Shown here: piece after piece, positions 25,227 through 34,474 of the stretch | Position numbering within the stretch: the first letter of the stretch is position 1 | Layout: every line of letters starts with the position of its first letter | Origin: Curvibacter sp. GWA2_63_95 | GTDB lineage: Bacteria > Pseudomonadota > Gammaproteobacteria > Burkholderiales > Burkholderiaceae_C | Reading direction: 5' to 3' | NCBI GenBank assembly: GCA_001795455.1 | Contig: MGPB01000008.1 | Coordinates: 62,001-126,000 of the forward strand | Length of the DNA: 64,000 nt | Notes under the pieces: generated by a model | The model's input: only the letters and a program-made list of their open reading frames with translations | Databases searched by the model: none | Told to the model about the DNA's origin: nothing | Position numbers and translations under genes: made by a program

Positions 25227-25838
25227 ATGCACAAACGTTTTGCTCTTAAATCGATAGCTATTGGCGCAATGGCCATGGGCTCCATGGCTGTTTTGACTGC
25301 ATGTTCGGAGCAAAAGCCCTCGTTCGCCTCGGTGGACGTGACGGGCGCCAACTACGCCAAGGACTTCGAGCTGACCGACCACAACGGCCAGGTGCGCCAC
25401 CTGACCGACTTCAAGGGCAAGGTGGTGGTGATGTTCTTCGGCTTCACCCAGTGCCCCGATGTGTGCCCCACCTCCATGGCCGAGCTGGCCGAGGTCAAGC
25501 AACTGCTGGGCAAAGATGGCGACCGCCTGCAGGGCCTGTTTGTCACGGTGGACCCGGAGCGCGACACGGCACCGGTGCTCAAAGCCTATATGGGCAACTT
25601 CGACCCCACCTTCCTGGCCCTTAGCACCACGCCCGACAAGCTCGCGGCCTTGGCCAAGGACTACAAGGTCTATTACAAAAAGGTGGAAGGCAAGACCCCC
25701 ACCAGCTACACCATGGACCACTCCGCGGGCAGCTACATCTACGACCCGCAAGGCAATCTGCGCCTGTTCACGCGTTACGGTAGTGGTGCCAAGGTGCTGG
25801 CGTCCGACATCGCCCAGCTGCTCAAAAGCAGCTCCTGA
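25227..25838 (+). CDS. SCO1/SenC family copper chaperone (lipoprotein)
   Basis: 203 aa. It has a lipoprotein signal (lipobox LTAC, about residue 28) followed by a thioredoxin fold with the copper motif CPDVC at about 76-80 in FFGFTQCPDVCPT and the distal histidine in YTMDHSAGSYIYD at about 165. SCO proteins load or reduce the CuA site of subunit II in the periplasm. The signal peptide core SIAIGAMAMGSMA is encoded by a diverged copy of the dispersed repeat. It ends the ctaA-ctaB-sco set. Confidence 0.93.
   Translation: MHKRFALKSIAIGAMAMGSMAVLTACSEQKPSFASVDVTGANYAKDFELTDHNGQVRHLTDFKGKVVVMFFGFTQCPDVCPTSMAELAEVKQLLGKDGDRLQGLFVTVDPERDTAPVLKAYMGNFDPTFLALSTTPDKLAALAKDYKVYYKKVEGKTPTSYTMDHSAGSYIYDPQGNLRLFTRYGSGAKVLASDIAQLLKSSS
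25250..25282 (+). repeat. Dispersed Comamonad repeat, copy 5 (diverged, SCO signal peptide)
   Basis: TCGATAGCTATTGGCGCAAT then GGCCATGGGCTCC aligns to the repeat core GATAGCTGCTTGCGCAATAT-CCACGGGCGC at about 23 of 30 positions. It is read in the same frame as in the Bug protein. Confidence 0.45.
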
Positions 25839-25849
25839 GCGGATTTAGA

Positions 25850-25910
25850 TAAAAACGGGCTCTGGCGCCCGTGGAATATGCGTGAGCAGCTCCTGTTTTG
25901 ATAGCTGCTG
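25850..25910 (-). repeat. Dispersed Comamonad repeat, copy 6 (intergenic)
   Basis: Full copy between the convergent SCO and Bug genes: GGGCTCTGGCGCCCGTGGAA then TATGCGTGAGCAGCTCCTGT then TTTGATAGCTGC. It may form part of the shared 3' region of both transcripts; no separate terminator is visible there. Confidence 0.85.
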
Positions 25911-25919
25911 TCGCGTACT

Positions 25920-26909
25920 TCAGTCGATCTTGATGCCCTGGCTGGCGATGATGCCGCCCAGCAGGGCCGTGTCGGACTTCACGCGCAGGCGCAGGCCTTC
26001 GGCCGTGGTGCCCACCACCGTCCAGCCTTGCTGGAACATCTTCTGGCGCATCTCCGGGCTGCGCGCAATCTCGCTGAACAGCCTGGCCAGTTGGGCCGCT
26101 GCTGCTGGTGGCAGGCTGTTGGGGGCGGCCACGGCGTTCCAGATCTCCAGGTTGAAGTTCTTCACACCGGCTTCGGACAGGCTGGGAATCTCGGGCGCCA
26201 GCGGGCTGCGCACGCTGGCCGTCACGCCAATCGCCTTGAGCTTGCCGGCCTTGATTTGGGCGTTGGCCAGCGCCGGGGGCAGCAGGCTCAGATGCAAGTC
26301 ACCGGCAATCATGGCGGTGGCCACTTGCGGGTAGCCGGGGTAGGGCACATGCACCGGGGCCATCTTGGCCTGCGACTTGAACAACTCCATGCCCAGGTGA
26401 CCCACAGTGCCCATGCCGGGGGTGCCGTAGTTCCAGCGGTCACCGGCCGCGCGTGCGGCCTGCAAAAACTCGCTGGCATTGTTGCCGGGGGCATTGGCCG
26501 GCGCCGTCAGCACCAGGGGCGACACGCCCAGCAGGCTCAGGGGCTGCAAATCCTTGAGCGGGTCGTAGCTCAGCTTGGGATTCAGCAGCTTGGCAATCGT
26601 CATGTTGCCGTTGATCATCAGGCCGATGGTGTGGTTGTCCGTGGCCTTGGCCACGTAATCGGCAGCGATGTTGCCGGCCGCGCCCACCTTGTTTTCCACA
26701 ATCACCGGCTGGCCCAGGGCCTTGGACAGAGGCTCGGCAAACGCCCGTGCCGTCAGGTCGGGCGACGACCCGCCCGGAAAGCCCACGATGATGCGTAGCG
26801 GTTTGCTCGGCCAGGCCGCGGTTTGAGGTGCTTTTTGGGCCATAGCCCCCGTGGATAGTGCGCAAGCAGCTATGGAAAGTGTAGCAAGGGTGAGCGCGCG
26901 GCGTTGCAT
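25920..26909 (-). CDS. Bug-type tripartite tricarboxylate transporter binding protein
   Basis: Periplasmic substrate-binding protein of 329 aa (TctC/Bug family). It has a signal peptide MQRRALTLATLSIAACALST ending GAMAQ, then the Bug signature WPSKPLRIIVGFPGGSSPDLTAR split over the first strand, VIVENKVGAAGNIAADYVAK, and LSEAGVKNFNLEIWNAV near the end. Ligands are usually carboxylates. No TctA/TctB membrane genes are beside it, as is common for orphan Bug genes. The signal peptide hydrophobic core is encoded by the dispersed repeat (26839-26884). Confidence 0.93.
   Translation of the reverse strand: MQRRALTLATLSIAACALSTGAMAQKAPQTAAWPSKPLRIIVGFPGGSSPDLTARAFAEPLSKALGQPVIVENKVGAAGNIAADYVAKATDNHTIGLMINGNMTIAKLLNPKLSYDPLKDLQPLSLLGVSPLVLTAPANAPGNNASEFLQAARAAGDRWNYGTPGMGTVGHLGMELFKSQAKMAPVHVPYPGYPQVATAMIAGDLHLSLLPPALANAQIKAGKLKAIGVTASVRSPLAPEIPSLSEAGVKNFNLEIWNAVAAPNSLPPAAAAQLARLFSEIARSPEMRQKMFQQGWTVVGTTAEGLRLRVKSDTALLGGIIASQGIKID
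26839..26884 (-). repeat. Dispersed Comamonad repeat, copy 7 (Bug signal peptide)
   Basis: On the minus strand CATAGCTGCTTGCGCACTAT then CCACGGGGGCTATGGCC is nearly identical to the consensus. It is read as SIAACALSTGAMA, which is the whole hydrophobic core and cleavage region of the Bug signal peptide. Confidence 0.88.
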
Positions 26910-26928
26910 GGTGGTATGTCTCCAGAAT

Positions 26929-26960
26929 AAAAAAGCCCCTGCGGGCGGGCCAGCAGGGGC
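26929..26960 (-). terminator. Rho-independent terminator after rpoH
   Basis: On the minus strand GCCCCTGC-N10-GCAGGGGC is followed by a run of T (26929-26934), 35 bases after the rpoH stop and before the Bug gene. Confidence 0.85.
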
Positions 26961-26995
26961 ATTGTCGCGCAAGCGCCGCAGCGCTTGGCGTGGGC

Positions 26996-27937
<942 letters not shown>

Positions 27938-27966
27938 GCAGAACCTCCTTGTGTTCAGTCTTTATA

Positions 27967-27993
27967 TTAGCACTCGTCTGAGTTGAGTGCTAA
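27967..27993. promoter_or_regulatory. CIRCE element (HrcA operator) upstream of rpoH
   Basis: TTAGCACTC-N9-GAGTGCTAA, a perfect match to the CIRCE inverted repeat bound by HrcA. On the minus strand a plausible promoter (TTAGCA, 18 bases, TAATAT) overlaps it, so binding would block rpoH transcription. Confidence 0.93.
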
Positions 27994-28065
27994 AGAGAAG
28001 TTCAATGACCCCAATAGGAATCGGATGAAGTTGTGTAAAGCCCTGCTGCCCCGCGTTTAGGGCAT

Positions 28066-28086
28066 AAAAAAAGGGGCCGAAGCCCC
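28066..28086 (-). terminator. Rho-independent terminator after the acyl-CoA synthetase gene
   Basis: On the minus strand GGGGC-TTCG-GCCCC is followed by seven T; a UUCG tetraloop stem 24 bases after the stop at 28111. Confidence 0.92.
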
Positions 28087-28110
28087 TGTTTGAAACACAG
28101 TGGTGGGGTC

Positions 28111-29790
28111 TCAGGCCCACTGCACCGTGCCCTTGCCGCTGTACCAACGGTCCAACTGGGGTTCCACGGCCGCCTCGATGCGGTTGCGGCGGATCTTCAT
28201 GGTGGGCGTCAGGAAGCCGTTTTCGATCGACCAGGGTTCGGGGGCGATCACCAGCATCTGCAGCTTCTCGTAGTCGGCCAGTTCGGAGTTCACATCCTTG
28301 AGCAACTGGGTCAGGTCGGCGGTGATCTGGGCCTTGACGGCCGGGTCTTTGACCGTGGGGCGCACGGTTTCGGCCAGCACCACCATGGCGTAGGCTGAGG
28401 GGTGGCCCACGCCAGAGACCATGCTCAGCTCGATCAGCGGGCAGGCGTTGATGCGGTTCTCGATGGGCGCGGGTGCCACGTACTTGCCCTTGGAGGTTTT
28501 GAACAGCTCTTTCACTCGGCCGGTCAGGCGCAGCAGTCCGTCGGCGCGGCGCTCGCCCTTGTCGCCGGTGCGGAAGAAGCCGTCTTCGGTGAACACCTCG
28601 GCGTCCAGGTCGGGCCGCTTGTAGTAGCCCACAAACTGGCCGGGCGACTTGATCAGCACTTCGCCTTCTTCACTGATGCGGACTTCCACACCCTTGAGCG
28701 GCACGCCCACGCAGCCGGGGGCGTTCACCTTGGCGGTGGAGTTGTGCGAGTAGGCAAAGTCCTCCGTCATGGCGTAGCCCTCGATGAGGTTAAGCCCCAG
28801 GCGGCGGTACCAGGCAATCAGCTCGGACGGGATGGGCGCCGAGCCACTGCCCGCCAGCAGCGCGTGGTCCAGGCCCAGGCCCTTGAGCACCTTGCGCCCG
28901 ACGATCTTGCCCAGGATGGGGATGCTCAGCAGGCGGTCCAGCTTCTTGGGGGGCATCTTGGCAAACACGCCTTGCTGGAATTTGAGCCAAAGGCGCGGCA
29001 CCGAGATAAAGGTGATCGGCTTGGCGCGGTTCAGGTCCTGCACAAAGGTGTCCAGCGACTCGGCGAAGAACAGGTGGGTGTTGCCATCCACCAGCGATGC
29101 GCTTTCCACCCAGGCGCGCTCAAACACGTGCGCCAGCGGCAAGTAGGACAGCATGCGGTTTTTCACGTCCGCCCCGATGCGCGACTTGGTGTCGTGGCTA
29201 ATGCCCTCGGCCGCTGCGGTGATGCGCTCGAAACTGTGCATCACGCCCTTGGGCTGGCCGGTGGAGCCAGAGGTGTACATCAGGATGCCAATGTCTTTGG
29301 CGTCACGGGCCACTTTGCCCTGCAGCGGCTGGGTGCGGGCGACCACGGCGTCCCAGCTCTCGTAGCTGTTTTTGGGCGCCAAGGGGAAGGCAATGCGGGG
29401 CAGTGCGTCTGGAATGCCGGGCAACTGCTGGTCAAAGGTGTCGAGCTTGCCCACAAACAGCAGGCTGGCCTCGCTGTGGTCCAGCACGTAGCGCACGGTG
29501 TCGGCAGTCTCGGTCGGGAAGATGGCCACGGTGGTACCACCCGCCAGCCAGATGGCCAGCTCCGCCATGATGAAGTGGGCACAGTTCTTGGACAGGATGG
29601 CGATGCGCGCGCCGGGTGCCAGGTTTTGTGCCTTCAGGTGTGCGGCCATGCGGCGTGACTCGTCCATCACCTGGCGCCAGGTGTAGTCCTTGACCTGCCC
29701 GCCGCCGGTGGGCTGGGTCAGGTAGACCTGATCGGCCAGCCGGGTTTCGTGGTCGTAGACGTAGTCGAGGATGAGTTTGGCTTGGGCCAT
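28111..29790 (-). CDS. Long-chain acyl-CoA synthetase / AMP-binding protein
   Basis: 559 aa, ANL superfamily adenylating enzyme that would activate fatty acids with ATP and CoA. Motif A3 is YTSGSTGQPKG, motif A5 is LNLIEGYAMTEDFAYSHNS, then FFRTGDKGERRADGLLRLTGR and KTSKGKYVAPAPIENR. The variant type, with short loops and TSKGKYVAP, matches the long-chain (LACS/FadD15) group, not FadD of E. coli. The ATG at 29790 has AGGAGA before it. It stands alone, with its own terminator downstream and about 230 bases upstream to the isochorismatase gene. Confidence 0.9.
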   Translation of the reverse strand: MAQAKLILDYVYDHETRLADQVYLTQPTGGGQVKDYTWRQVMDESRRMAAHLKAQNLAPGARIAILSKNCAHFIMAELAIWLAGGTTVAIFPTETADTVRYVLDHSEASLLFVGKLDTFDQQLPGIPDALPRIAFPLAPKNSYESWDAVVARTQPLQGKVARDAKDIGILMYTSGSTGQPKGVMHSFERITAAAEGISHDTKSRIGADVKNRMLSYLPLAHVFERAWVESASLVDGNTHLFFAESLDTFVQDLNRAKPITFISVPRLWLKFQQGVFAKMPPKKLDRLLSIPILGKIVGRKVLKGLGLDHALLAGSGSAPIPSELIAWYRRLGLNLIEGYAMTEDFAYSHNSTAKVNAPGCVGVPLKGVEVRISEEGEVLIKSPGQFVGYYKRPDLDAEVFTEDGFFRTGDKGERRADGLLRLTGRVKELFKTSKGKYVAPAPIENRINACPLIELSMVSGVGHPSAYAMVVLAETVRPTVKDPAVKAQITADLTQLLKDVNSELADYEKLQMLVIAPEPWSIENGFLTPTMKIRRNRIEAAVEPQLDRWYSGKGTVQWA

Positions 29791-30019
29791 GGATTTGTCT
29801 CCTGTTTTAAAAATGTTTGCAGCATTGTCTGGTGATTTGGCGGCAGTAGAGAGCTTTGGGCGACTATTTCCCTGCAAAAACGCGGTTTTACAGTATTTAC
29901 CCTAGGTTTTTTAACCGCAAAACTTGGCATTTTTTGTCCTCTTGTGGTCTGCGCCGGTGCTTACGGTGCCTGGGGCACTCCGTTAGCATGAAGGCATCTT
30001 TCATCGCACCGAGAACCCC

Positions 30020-30598
30020 ATGACCAAGCCCTCGTCCCCCAAAGCCGCCCTCATCGTCATCGATGTGCAGGAGTCCTTCGCCCAAATGCCTTTTTGGCCA
30101 GAAGGCATCCACGCACCGTTTCAGCAAGCCTTGCTGAAGCTGGACGCCGGTGCCCGCGCGGCGGGTGTGCCGGTGGTGCACATCTACCATGTGGGGCGTG
30201 CGGGGCCTTTCTTGCCCGAGTCTGGTTTTGTCAAGCCTTTGCCGTGGTTGCCGGGTGCCCCGGCGGTGCGTTTCGACAAACACACGCACAACGCGTTTAC
30301 CGACACCGGGCTGGACCTGTGGCTGCGCCGCCAGGGCGTGACCAAACTCCTGATCAGCGGCATCCGCACCGAGCAGTGCTGCGAAACCACGGCGCGTGTG
30401 GGTTCGGACTTGGGTTACGACGTGGACTTTGTGTCCGAAGCCACGCTGACCTTTCCCATGACACACGCTGGCAGCGGTCGCACCTTCAGCGCGGAAGAGA
30501 TCACCACGCGCACCGAGCTGGTGTTGGCAGACCGCTTTGCGCGTATCGTCGATGTGGACACCTGCCTGGCCGGTCTGGTCCCTTCATCGAAGCAATAA
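30020..30598 (+). CDS. Isochorismatase-family cysteine hydrolase
   Basis: 192 aa, alpha/beta hydrolase of the isochorismatase/nicotinamidase group. The catalytic aspartate is in ALIVIDVQESF (about residue 15), the lysine would be in the VRFDKHTHNAF strand, and the nucleophile is one of the two cysteines in GIRTEQCCETTAR. The natural substrate is unknown; amides or ureides are typical. The next gene starts 10 bases downstream behind a good AAGGAG site, so the genes form an operon with the DUF1272 protein, the exporter and the GlxA regulator. Confidence 0.88.
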   Translation: MTKPSSPKAALIVIDVQESFAQMPFWPEGIHAPFQQALLKLDAGARAAGVPVVHIYHVGRAGPFLPESGFVKPLPWLPGAPAVRFDKHTHNAFTDTGLDLWLRRQGVTKLLISGIRTEQCCETTARVGSDLGYDVDFVSEATLTFPMTHAGSGRTFSAEEITTRTELVLADRFARIVDVDTCLAGLVPSSKQ

Positions 30599-30608
30599 GG
30601 AGATCTCC

Positions 30609-30878
30609 ATGCTGCAACTGCGCCCCAACTGTGAGTGCTGCAATGTGGACCTGCCACCGGCGGCCCTGAATGCCCGCATCTGCTCGTTTGAATGCACGTT
30701 TTGTGCGGATTGCGCCGACACCCACCTGCAGGGCACGTGCCCGAACTGCGGTGGCGAACTGGTGCGCCGCCCCGTGCGCCCGGCGGGCAAGTTGGCCAAC
30801 AACCCGCCGTCCGCCGAGCGTGTGTTCAAGCCCCAGGGCTGTGTGATGCCGTCCCAGCCCGCATCGGTGGGCGCATGA
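30609..30878 (+). CDS. DUF1272 zinc-ribbon-like small protein
   Basis: 89 aa, rich in cysteines arranged for metal binding: CECC (11-14), CSFECTFCADCA and CPNCGGEL. The start MLQLRPNCECCNVDLPP and the CSFECTFC block are the DUF1272 signature. Function is unknown. The C-terminal third is proline-rich and not conserved. Its TGA overlaps the ATG of the following exporter gene. Similar DUF1272 genes lie next to EamA exporters elsewhere, in my recollection. Confidence 0.88.
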   Translation: MLQLRPNCECCNVDLPPAALNARICSFECTFCADCADTHLQGTCPNCGGELVRRPVRPAGKLANNPPSAERVFKPQGCVMPSQPASVGA

Positions 30879-31804
30879 ACGCCAGCCTTCCCATGCGGCC
30901 CAAAGACCTGGCGCTGGCGCTGCTGGTCATTCTGGTCTGGGGTGTCAACTTTGCCGTCATCAAGGTGGGGGTGGTGGGCATCCCGCCCTTGTTGCTGGGC
31001 GCCTTGCGTTTCATGCTGGCGGCGTTTCCGGCGCTGCTGTTTCTCAAGCCGCCCAAGGTGCCGCTGCGCCTGTATCTCGCCTACGGCCTCACCATTTCGG
31101 TGGGGCAGTTTGCGTTTCTGTTCAGCGCCATCCACGTGGGCATGCCGTCCGGCCTGGCTTCGCTGGTGCTGCAGTCGCAGTCCTTCTTCACGCTGCTGCT
31201 GGCGGCTTGGTGGCTGAAGGAGCGCTGGCAGGCCAACCAGATGGCGGGACTGTTGCTGGCCGCTGTGGGGCTGGTGCTGATTGGCAGCGCCAGCGGCTCG
31301 GCCAATGGCGTTTCCATGCCCTTGTTGGGCTTTCTGCTCACCATGGCGGCCGCGGTCATGTGGGCCTGCGGCAACATCGTCACCCGCGCGGTGGGGCGCT
31401 ACGGCCCCATGAACCAGCTGGCCTTTGTGGTCTGGGCCAGCCTGGTGCCGCCGTTGCCGTTTTTGGGCCTCTCAGCCTGGCTGGAGGGGCCAGACGCCAT
31501 GCTGCAAGCCCTGCAACACATCGACCTGGCGGCCGTGGGCGCCATTGCCTACCTGGCGTGGGCCGCCACCCTGTTGGGCTACGGCTTGTGGACGCACCTG
31601 ATGTCGCGCTACCCCACCAACCGTGTGGCGCCGTTCACGTTGCTGGTGCCCATTGTTGGCCTGAGTACGGGCTGGCTGGTGTTTGGCGAGGCGCTGCGCC
31701 TCATCCACTTTGCGGGTGGTGCCTTGCTGATGGCGGGCCTGCTGGTGAATGTGTTTGGTGCTCCATTGTTCGCCCGCATCAAGGAGTTGGCATGGAAGAC
31801 CTGA
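30875..31804 (+). CDS. EamA family (DMT) exporter
   Basis: 309 aa with ten membrane segments in two EamA repeats. The first repeat opens with ALALLVILVWGVNFAVIKVG, the second with FLLTMAAAVMWACGNIVTRA. This family exports amino acids or other small metabolites. It overlaps the DUF1272 stop by four bases, and its end overlaps the GlxA-type regulator start by 13 bases, so all three are likely expressed together and the regulator may respond to the exported compound. Confidence 0.9.
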   Translation: MNASLPMRPKDLALALLVILVWGVNFAVIKVGVVGIPPLLLGALRFMLAAFPALLFLKPPKVPLRLYLAYGLTISVGQFAFLFSAIHVGMPSGLASLVLQSQSFFTLLLAAWWLKERWQANQMAGLLLAAVGLVLIGSASGSANGVSMPLLGFLLTMAAAVMWACGNIVTRAVGRYGPMNQLAFVVWASLVPPLPFLGLSAWLEGPDAMLQALQHIDLAAVGAIAYLAWAATLLGYGLWTHLMSRYPTNRVAPFTLLVPIVGLSTGWLVFGEALRLIHFAGGALLMAGLLVNVFGAPLFARIKELAWKT

Positions 31805-32757
31805 CACTTTCCATTTACCTGGTGCTCACGCCCAATGTGCTGATGCTGGACTACGCAGGTCCGGCCGAGGCGCTGCGCATGGCGCGTGACATGGGGGCAC
31901 CGCTTGCGCTGCACACCTGCGGACCGCAGGCAGCCATCCACACCTCGTTGGGCACGGGCCTGTCGGGCCTGGAGCCCTTGCCCGCACAACTGCCGCCACG
32001 CAGCCTGGTGCTGGTGGTGGGCAACAGCAATGAGGAGGTGGACTATGCCACCGATGCGGCACGGACCGTAGTGCAGTGGCTCAAGACGGCGCCGCAGGGC
32101 GACACGCGGCTGGCCAGCATCTGCTCCGGTGCTTTGTTATTGGCGCAGGCCGGTTGTCTGGATGGTCGGCACTGCACCACCCACCACACCCTCATTGCGG
32201 ACCTGCAGGCTTGCGCCCCCACGGCCCAGGTGGCGATGGACCGCATTTTTGTGGACGACGGCCGCGTGCTCACCAGTGCGGGCATTACCACCGGTATTGA
32301 CCTCGCGCTGTACATCGTGGAGCAGGCTGCGGGCCCCGAGTTGGCCGCCCGCGTGGCACGCCGCCTGGTCATGTACCAGCGCCGTGGCGCGCACGACCCG
32401 CAAGTCTCCCCCTGGTTGGCGTATCGCAACCATATGCACCCCGCGGTGCACCGTGCCCAAGACGCGGTGGCGCGCGCGCCCGAACGCAGCTGGACGCTGG
32501 AAGACCTGGCGGCTGTGGCCTGTGTGAGTGCCCGCCACCTGAGCCGCCTGTTCGCGCTGCACACGGGAATCAGTGTGGTGGCCTACCAGCAACAGTTACG
32601 CATTGCGCGGGCGCAAGAAATGCTGGTGCACAACCCCCTGCTGTCGCAGGAACGGCTGGCGCAAGCCTGCGGCTTCGCGTCGGCGCGGGATTTCAGACGG
32701 GTGTGGCAGAGGTGCGGTGGCGTAGCGCCAGTTACGGGCCGAAGTTCTGCGCGATGA
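31792..32757 (+). CDS. GlxA-type AraC family transcriptional regulator
   Basis: 321 aa. The N-terminal domain (residues 5-195) is a DJ-1/PfpI-type glutamine-amidotransferase-like sensor with the nucleophile elbow SICSGALLLAQAG; the C-terminal domain (215-315) is an AraC helix-turn-helix pair, LEDLAAVACVSARHLSRLFA and SQERLAQACGFASARDFRR. Such regulators usually activate neighbouring catabolic or export genes. The start overlaps the exporter end. The 3' end overlaps the convergent binding-protein gene by 26 bases. Confidence 0.9.
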   Translation: MEDLTLSIYLVLTPNVLMLDYAGPAEALRMARDMGAPLALHTCGPQAAIHTSLGTGLSGLEPLPAQLPPRSLVLVVGNSNEEVDYATDAARTVVQWLKTAPQGDTRLASICSGALLLAQAGCLDGRHCTTHHTLIADLQACAPTAQVAMDRIFVDDGRVLTSAGITTGIDLALYIVEQAAGPELAARVARRLVMYQRRGAHDPQVSPWLAYRNHMHPAVHRAQDAVARAPERSWTLEDLAAVACVSARHLSRLFALHTGISVVAYQQQLRIARAQEMLVHNPLLSQERLAQACGFASARDFRRVWQRCGGVAPVTGRSSAR

Positions 32758-33487
32758 GCTTGGGGATGTCACCGCGCGCATAGCCTCGTTTGATGATCTG
32801 GTTGAACGTGGCCAGCCAGAGTTTCATCTGCATGCTTTTAGGAAACGCCAAAAAGTTCGGGTCGCTGCGCAGGGGGACAGGCAGCACCACCAGTGTGTCA
32901 CGCAGCCCTTCCAGTGCCTTGTTGCTGCGCAGCAGTTCTTCAAACCCGGCCTTGCCGGCGTTAAACAGTGCGCAGTCCAGGCGGCCAAGCACCAGTTTGT
33001 TGATGCGGTCGGTGGCACCACCGTCGCCGTCCACCACAAACAGGCCGGCCTCGCGTGCTTTTTCAAAGGCCTCGCCGTAGCTACCGCCGCGTCCCAAGCC
33101 CACGCGTTTGCCTTGCAGGTCTGCCAGTTCCTTGAAGCTGAACTGCTTGTCCTTGCGCACCACAATCACCACATCGTCCACATACACCGGGTCCGAGTAG
33201 TCAAACAGGGTGGAGCGCTCTTGGGTCCATGACAGGCCGACGATGCCGCCCACACCGCCATTGGCATAGCGGTAAGCGCGGGCCCAGGGGTACAGCTCGA
33301 TGCGCAGTTCGTCGGTGGCCAGTTCTTGGTCGGCGTACTGCAGGATGTCGATCAGGATGCCGCGGCTTTTGCCATCTTGCAGGTACATCTTGGGGGGAGA
33401 GTTGTCGCCGCCAAAGACGGTGAGCTCCAAGCTCCACGCCGTACTGGCCAGTAGCAACCCCAACAGGGCACTGAGGATTTTTTTCAT
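32732..33487 (-). CDS. Periplasmic amino-acid-type binding protein (paralog A)
   Basis: 251 aa, SBP_bac_3-like periplasmic protein with a signal peptide MKKILSALLGLLLASTAWS. The two-lobe fold shows SPPKMYLQDGKSRGILIDIL at the start, then LFDYSDPVYVDDVVIVVRKD at the hinge and QMKLWLATFNQIIKRGYARG at the end. About two thirds of the residues match the next gene upstream, so the pair is a tandem duplication. There is no permease or ATPase nearby; such orphan proteins can be sensors rather than transport parts. Confidence 0.88.
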   Translation of the reverse strand: MKKILSALLGLLLASTAWSLELTVFGGDNSPPKMYLQDGKSRGILIDILQYADQELATDELRIELYPWARAYRYANGGVGGIVGLSWTQERSTLFDYSDPVYVDDVVIVVRKDKQFSFKELADLQGKRVGLGRGGSYGEAFEKAREAGLFVVDGDGGATDRINKLVLGRLDCALFNAGKAGFEELLRSNKALEGLRDTLVVLPVPLRSDPNFLAFPKSMQMKLWLATFNQIIKRGYARGDIPKLIAQNFGP

Positions 33488-33582
33488 GGCATTTCCTTCG
33501 CGTGCATTCCAACGCGAGCACAGGGCTCTCTGCACAGTATGCCGCCTTTTCGGACCCTGGGGCCAGGTTGGCGTGGCCCGGT

Positions 33583-34341
33583 TTACGAGCCAAGGTTTTG
33601 CGCAATGATTTTGGGAATGTCGCCGCGTGCATACCCTTTTTTGATGACTTGGTTGAACTCGGCCAACCAGGGCTTCATCTGCATGCTTTTGGGAAAGGCC
33701 AGAAAATTGGGGTCGCTGCGCAGGGAAACGGGCAGCACCACCAGCGCGTTTTTGAAGGGCAAAAATTCTTTGTGGATGCGCAATGTCTCTTCAAACCCCG
33801 CCTTGCCCACATTGAATAGCGCGCAGTCTATGCGCCCGGCCTTCAGCTTGTGCAGGCGGTTACTGGCACCGTTGTCGCCATCCACCACAAACACGCCCGC
33901 GTCGCGGGCTTTCTCAAAGGCTTCGCCATAACTGGCGTCCCGCACAATGCCCACGCGTTTGCCGCGCAAATCGCTCAGCGTCCTGAACGGAAACTCGTTC
34001 CCTTTGCGCACCACCACCACCACTTCGTCAAAAAACAGCGGGTCCGAATAATCGAACAGTTCGTCCCTGCGCCGTGTCCACGACAAACCCAGAATGCCGC
34101 CGTCCCCCGACGAGGCTTGCAGGTAGGCGCGGGCCCAGGGGTAGAGCGCCAGGTGCAGGCTGTCGTTATGCAACTGTTGGTCGGCGTATTGCAGGATATC
34201 GATCAGGATGCCGCGGCTCTTGCCCGCTTGCACATACATCTTGGGGGGCGATCCGTCACCGCTGAACACGGCAATGTCCGCAGCCCCTGCACCGGAGCCC
34301 AATAGCAGTCCCAACACACAAGCAATGAACAACTTCACCAC
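33583..34341 (-). CDS. Periplasmic amino-acid-type binding protein (paralog B)
   Basis: 252 aa, paralog of the gene 95 bases downstream. The signal peptide is MVKLFIACVLGLLLGSGAGA. Shared blocks include GKSRGILIDILQYADQ, YPWARAY, LFDYSDP, GKRVG, SYGEAFEKAR and SDPNFLAFPKSMQMK. Differences cluster in the middle loop (ASSGDGGILGLSWTRRRDE) and around the putative ligand pocket, which may mean different ligands. Both genes are on the minus strand, with this copy transcribed first. Confidence 0.88.
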   Translation of the reverse strand: MVKLFIACVLGLLLGSGAGAADIAVFSGDGSPPKMYVQAGKSRGILIDILQYADQQLHNDSLHLALYPWARAYLQASSGDGGILGLSWTRRRDELFDYSDPLFFDEVVVVVRKGNEFPFRTLSDLRGKRVGIVRDASYGEAFEKARDAGVFVVDGDNGASNRLHKLKAGRIDCALFNVGKAGFEETLRIHKEFLPFKNALVVLPVSLRSDPNFLAFPKSMQMKPWLAEFNQVIKKGYARGDIPKIIAQNLGS

Positions 34342-34474
34342 GCCCCCTTTAGTTTGATGAGCAAATAAAGCATAACCTGCAAAACCGCGTGCCTGTTGCA
34401 GTCTTGATCGGCAAGGGCACTTGCCCGCGTTGTCCGTGTTTCAATAGACAGTTGCACTGCCCCATTTCTCTTCC

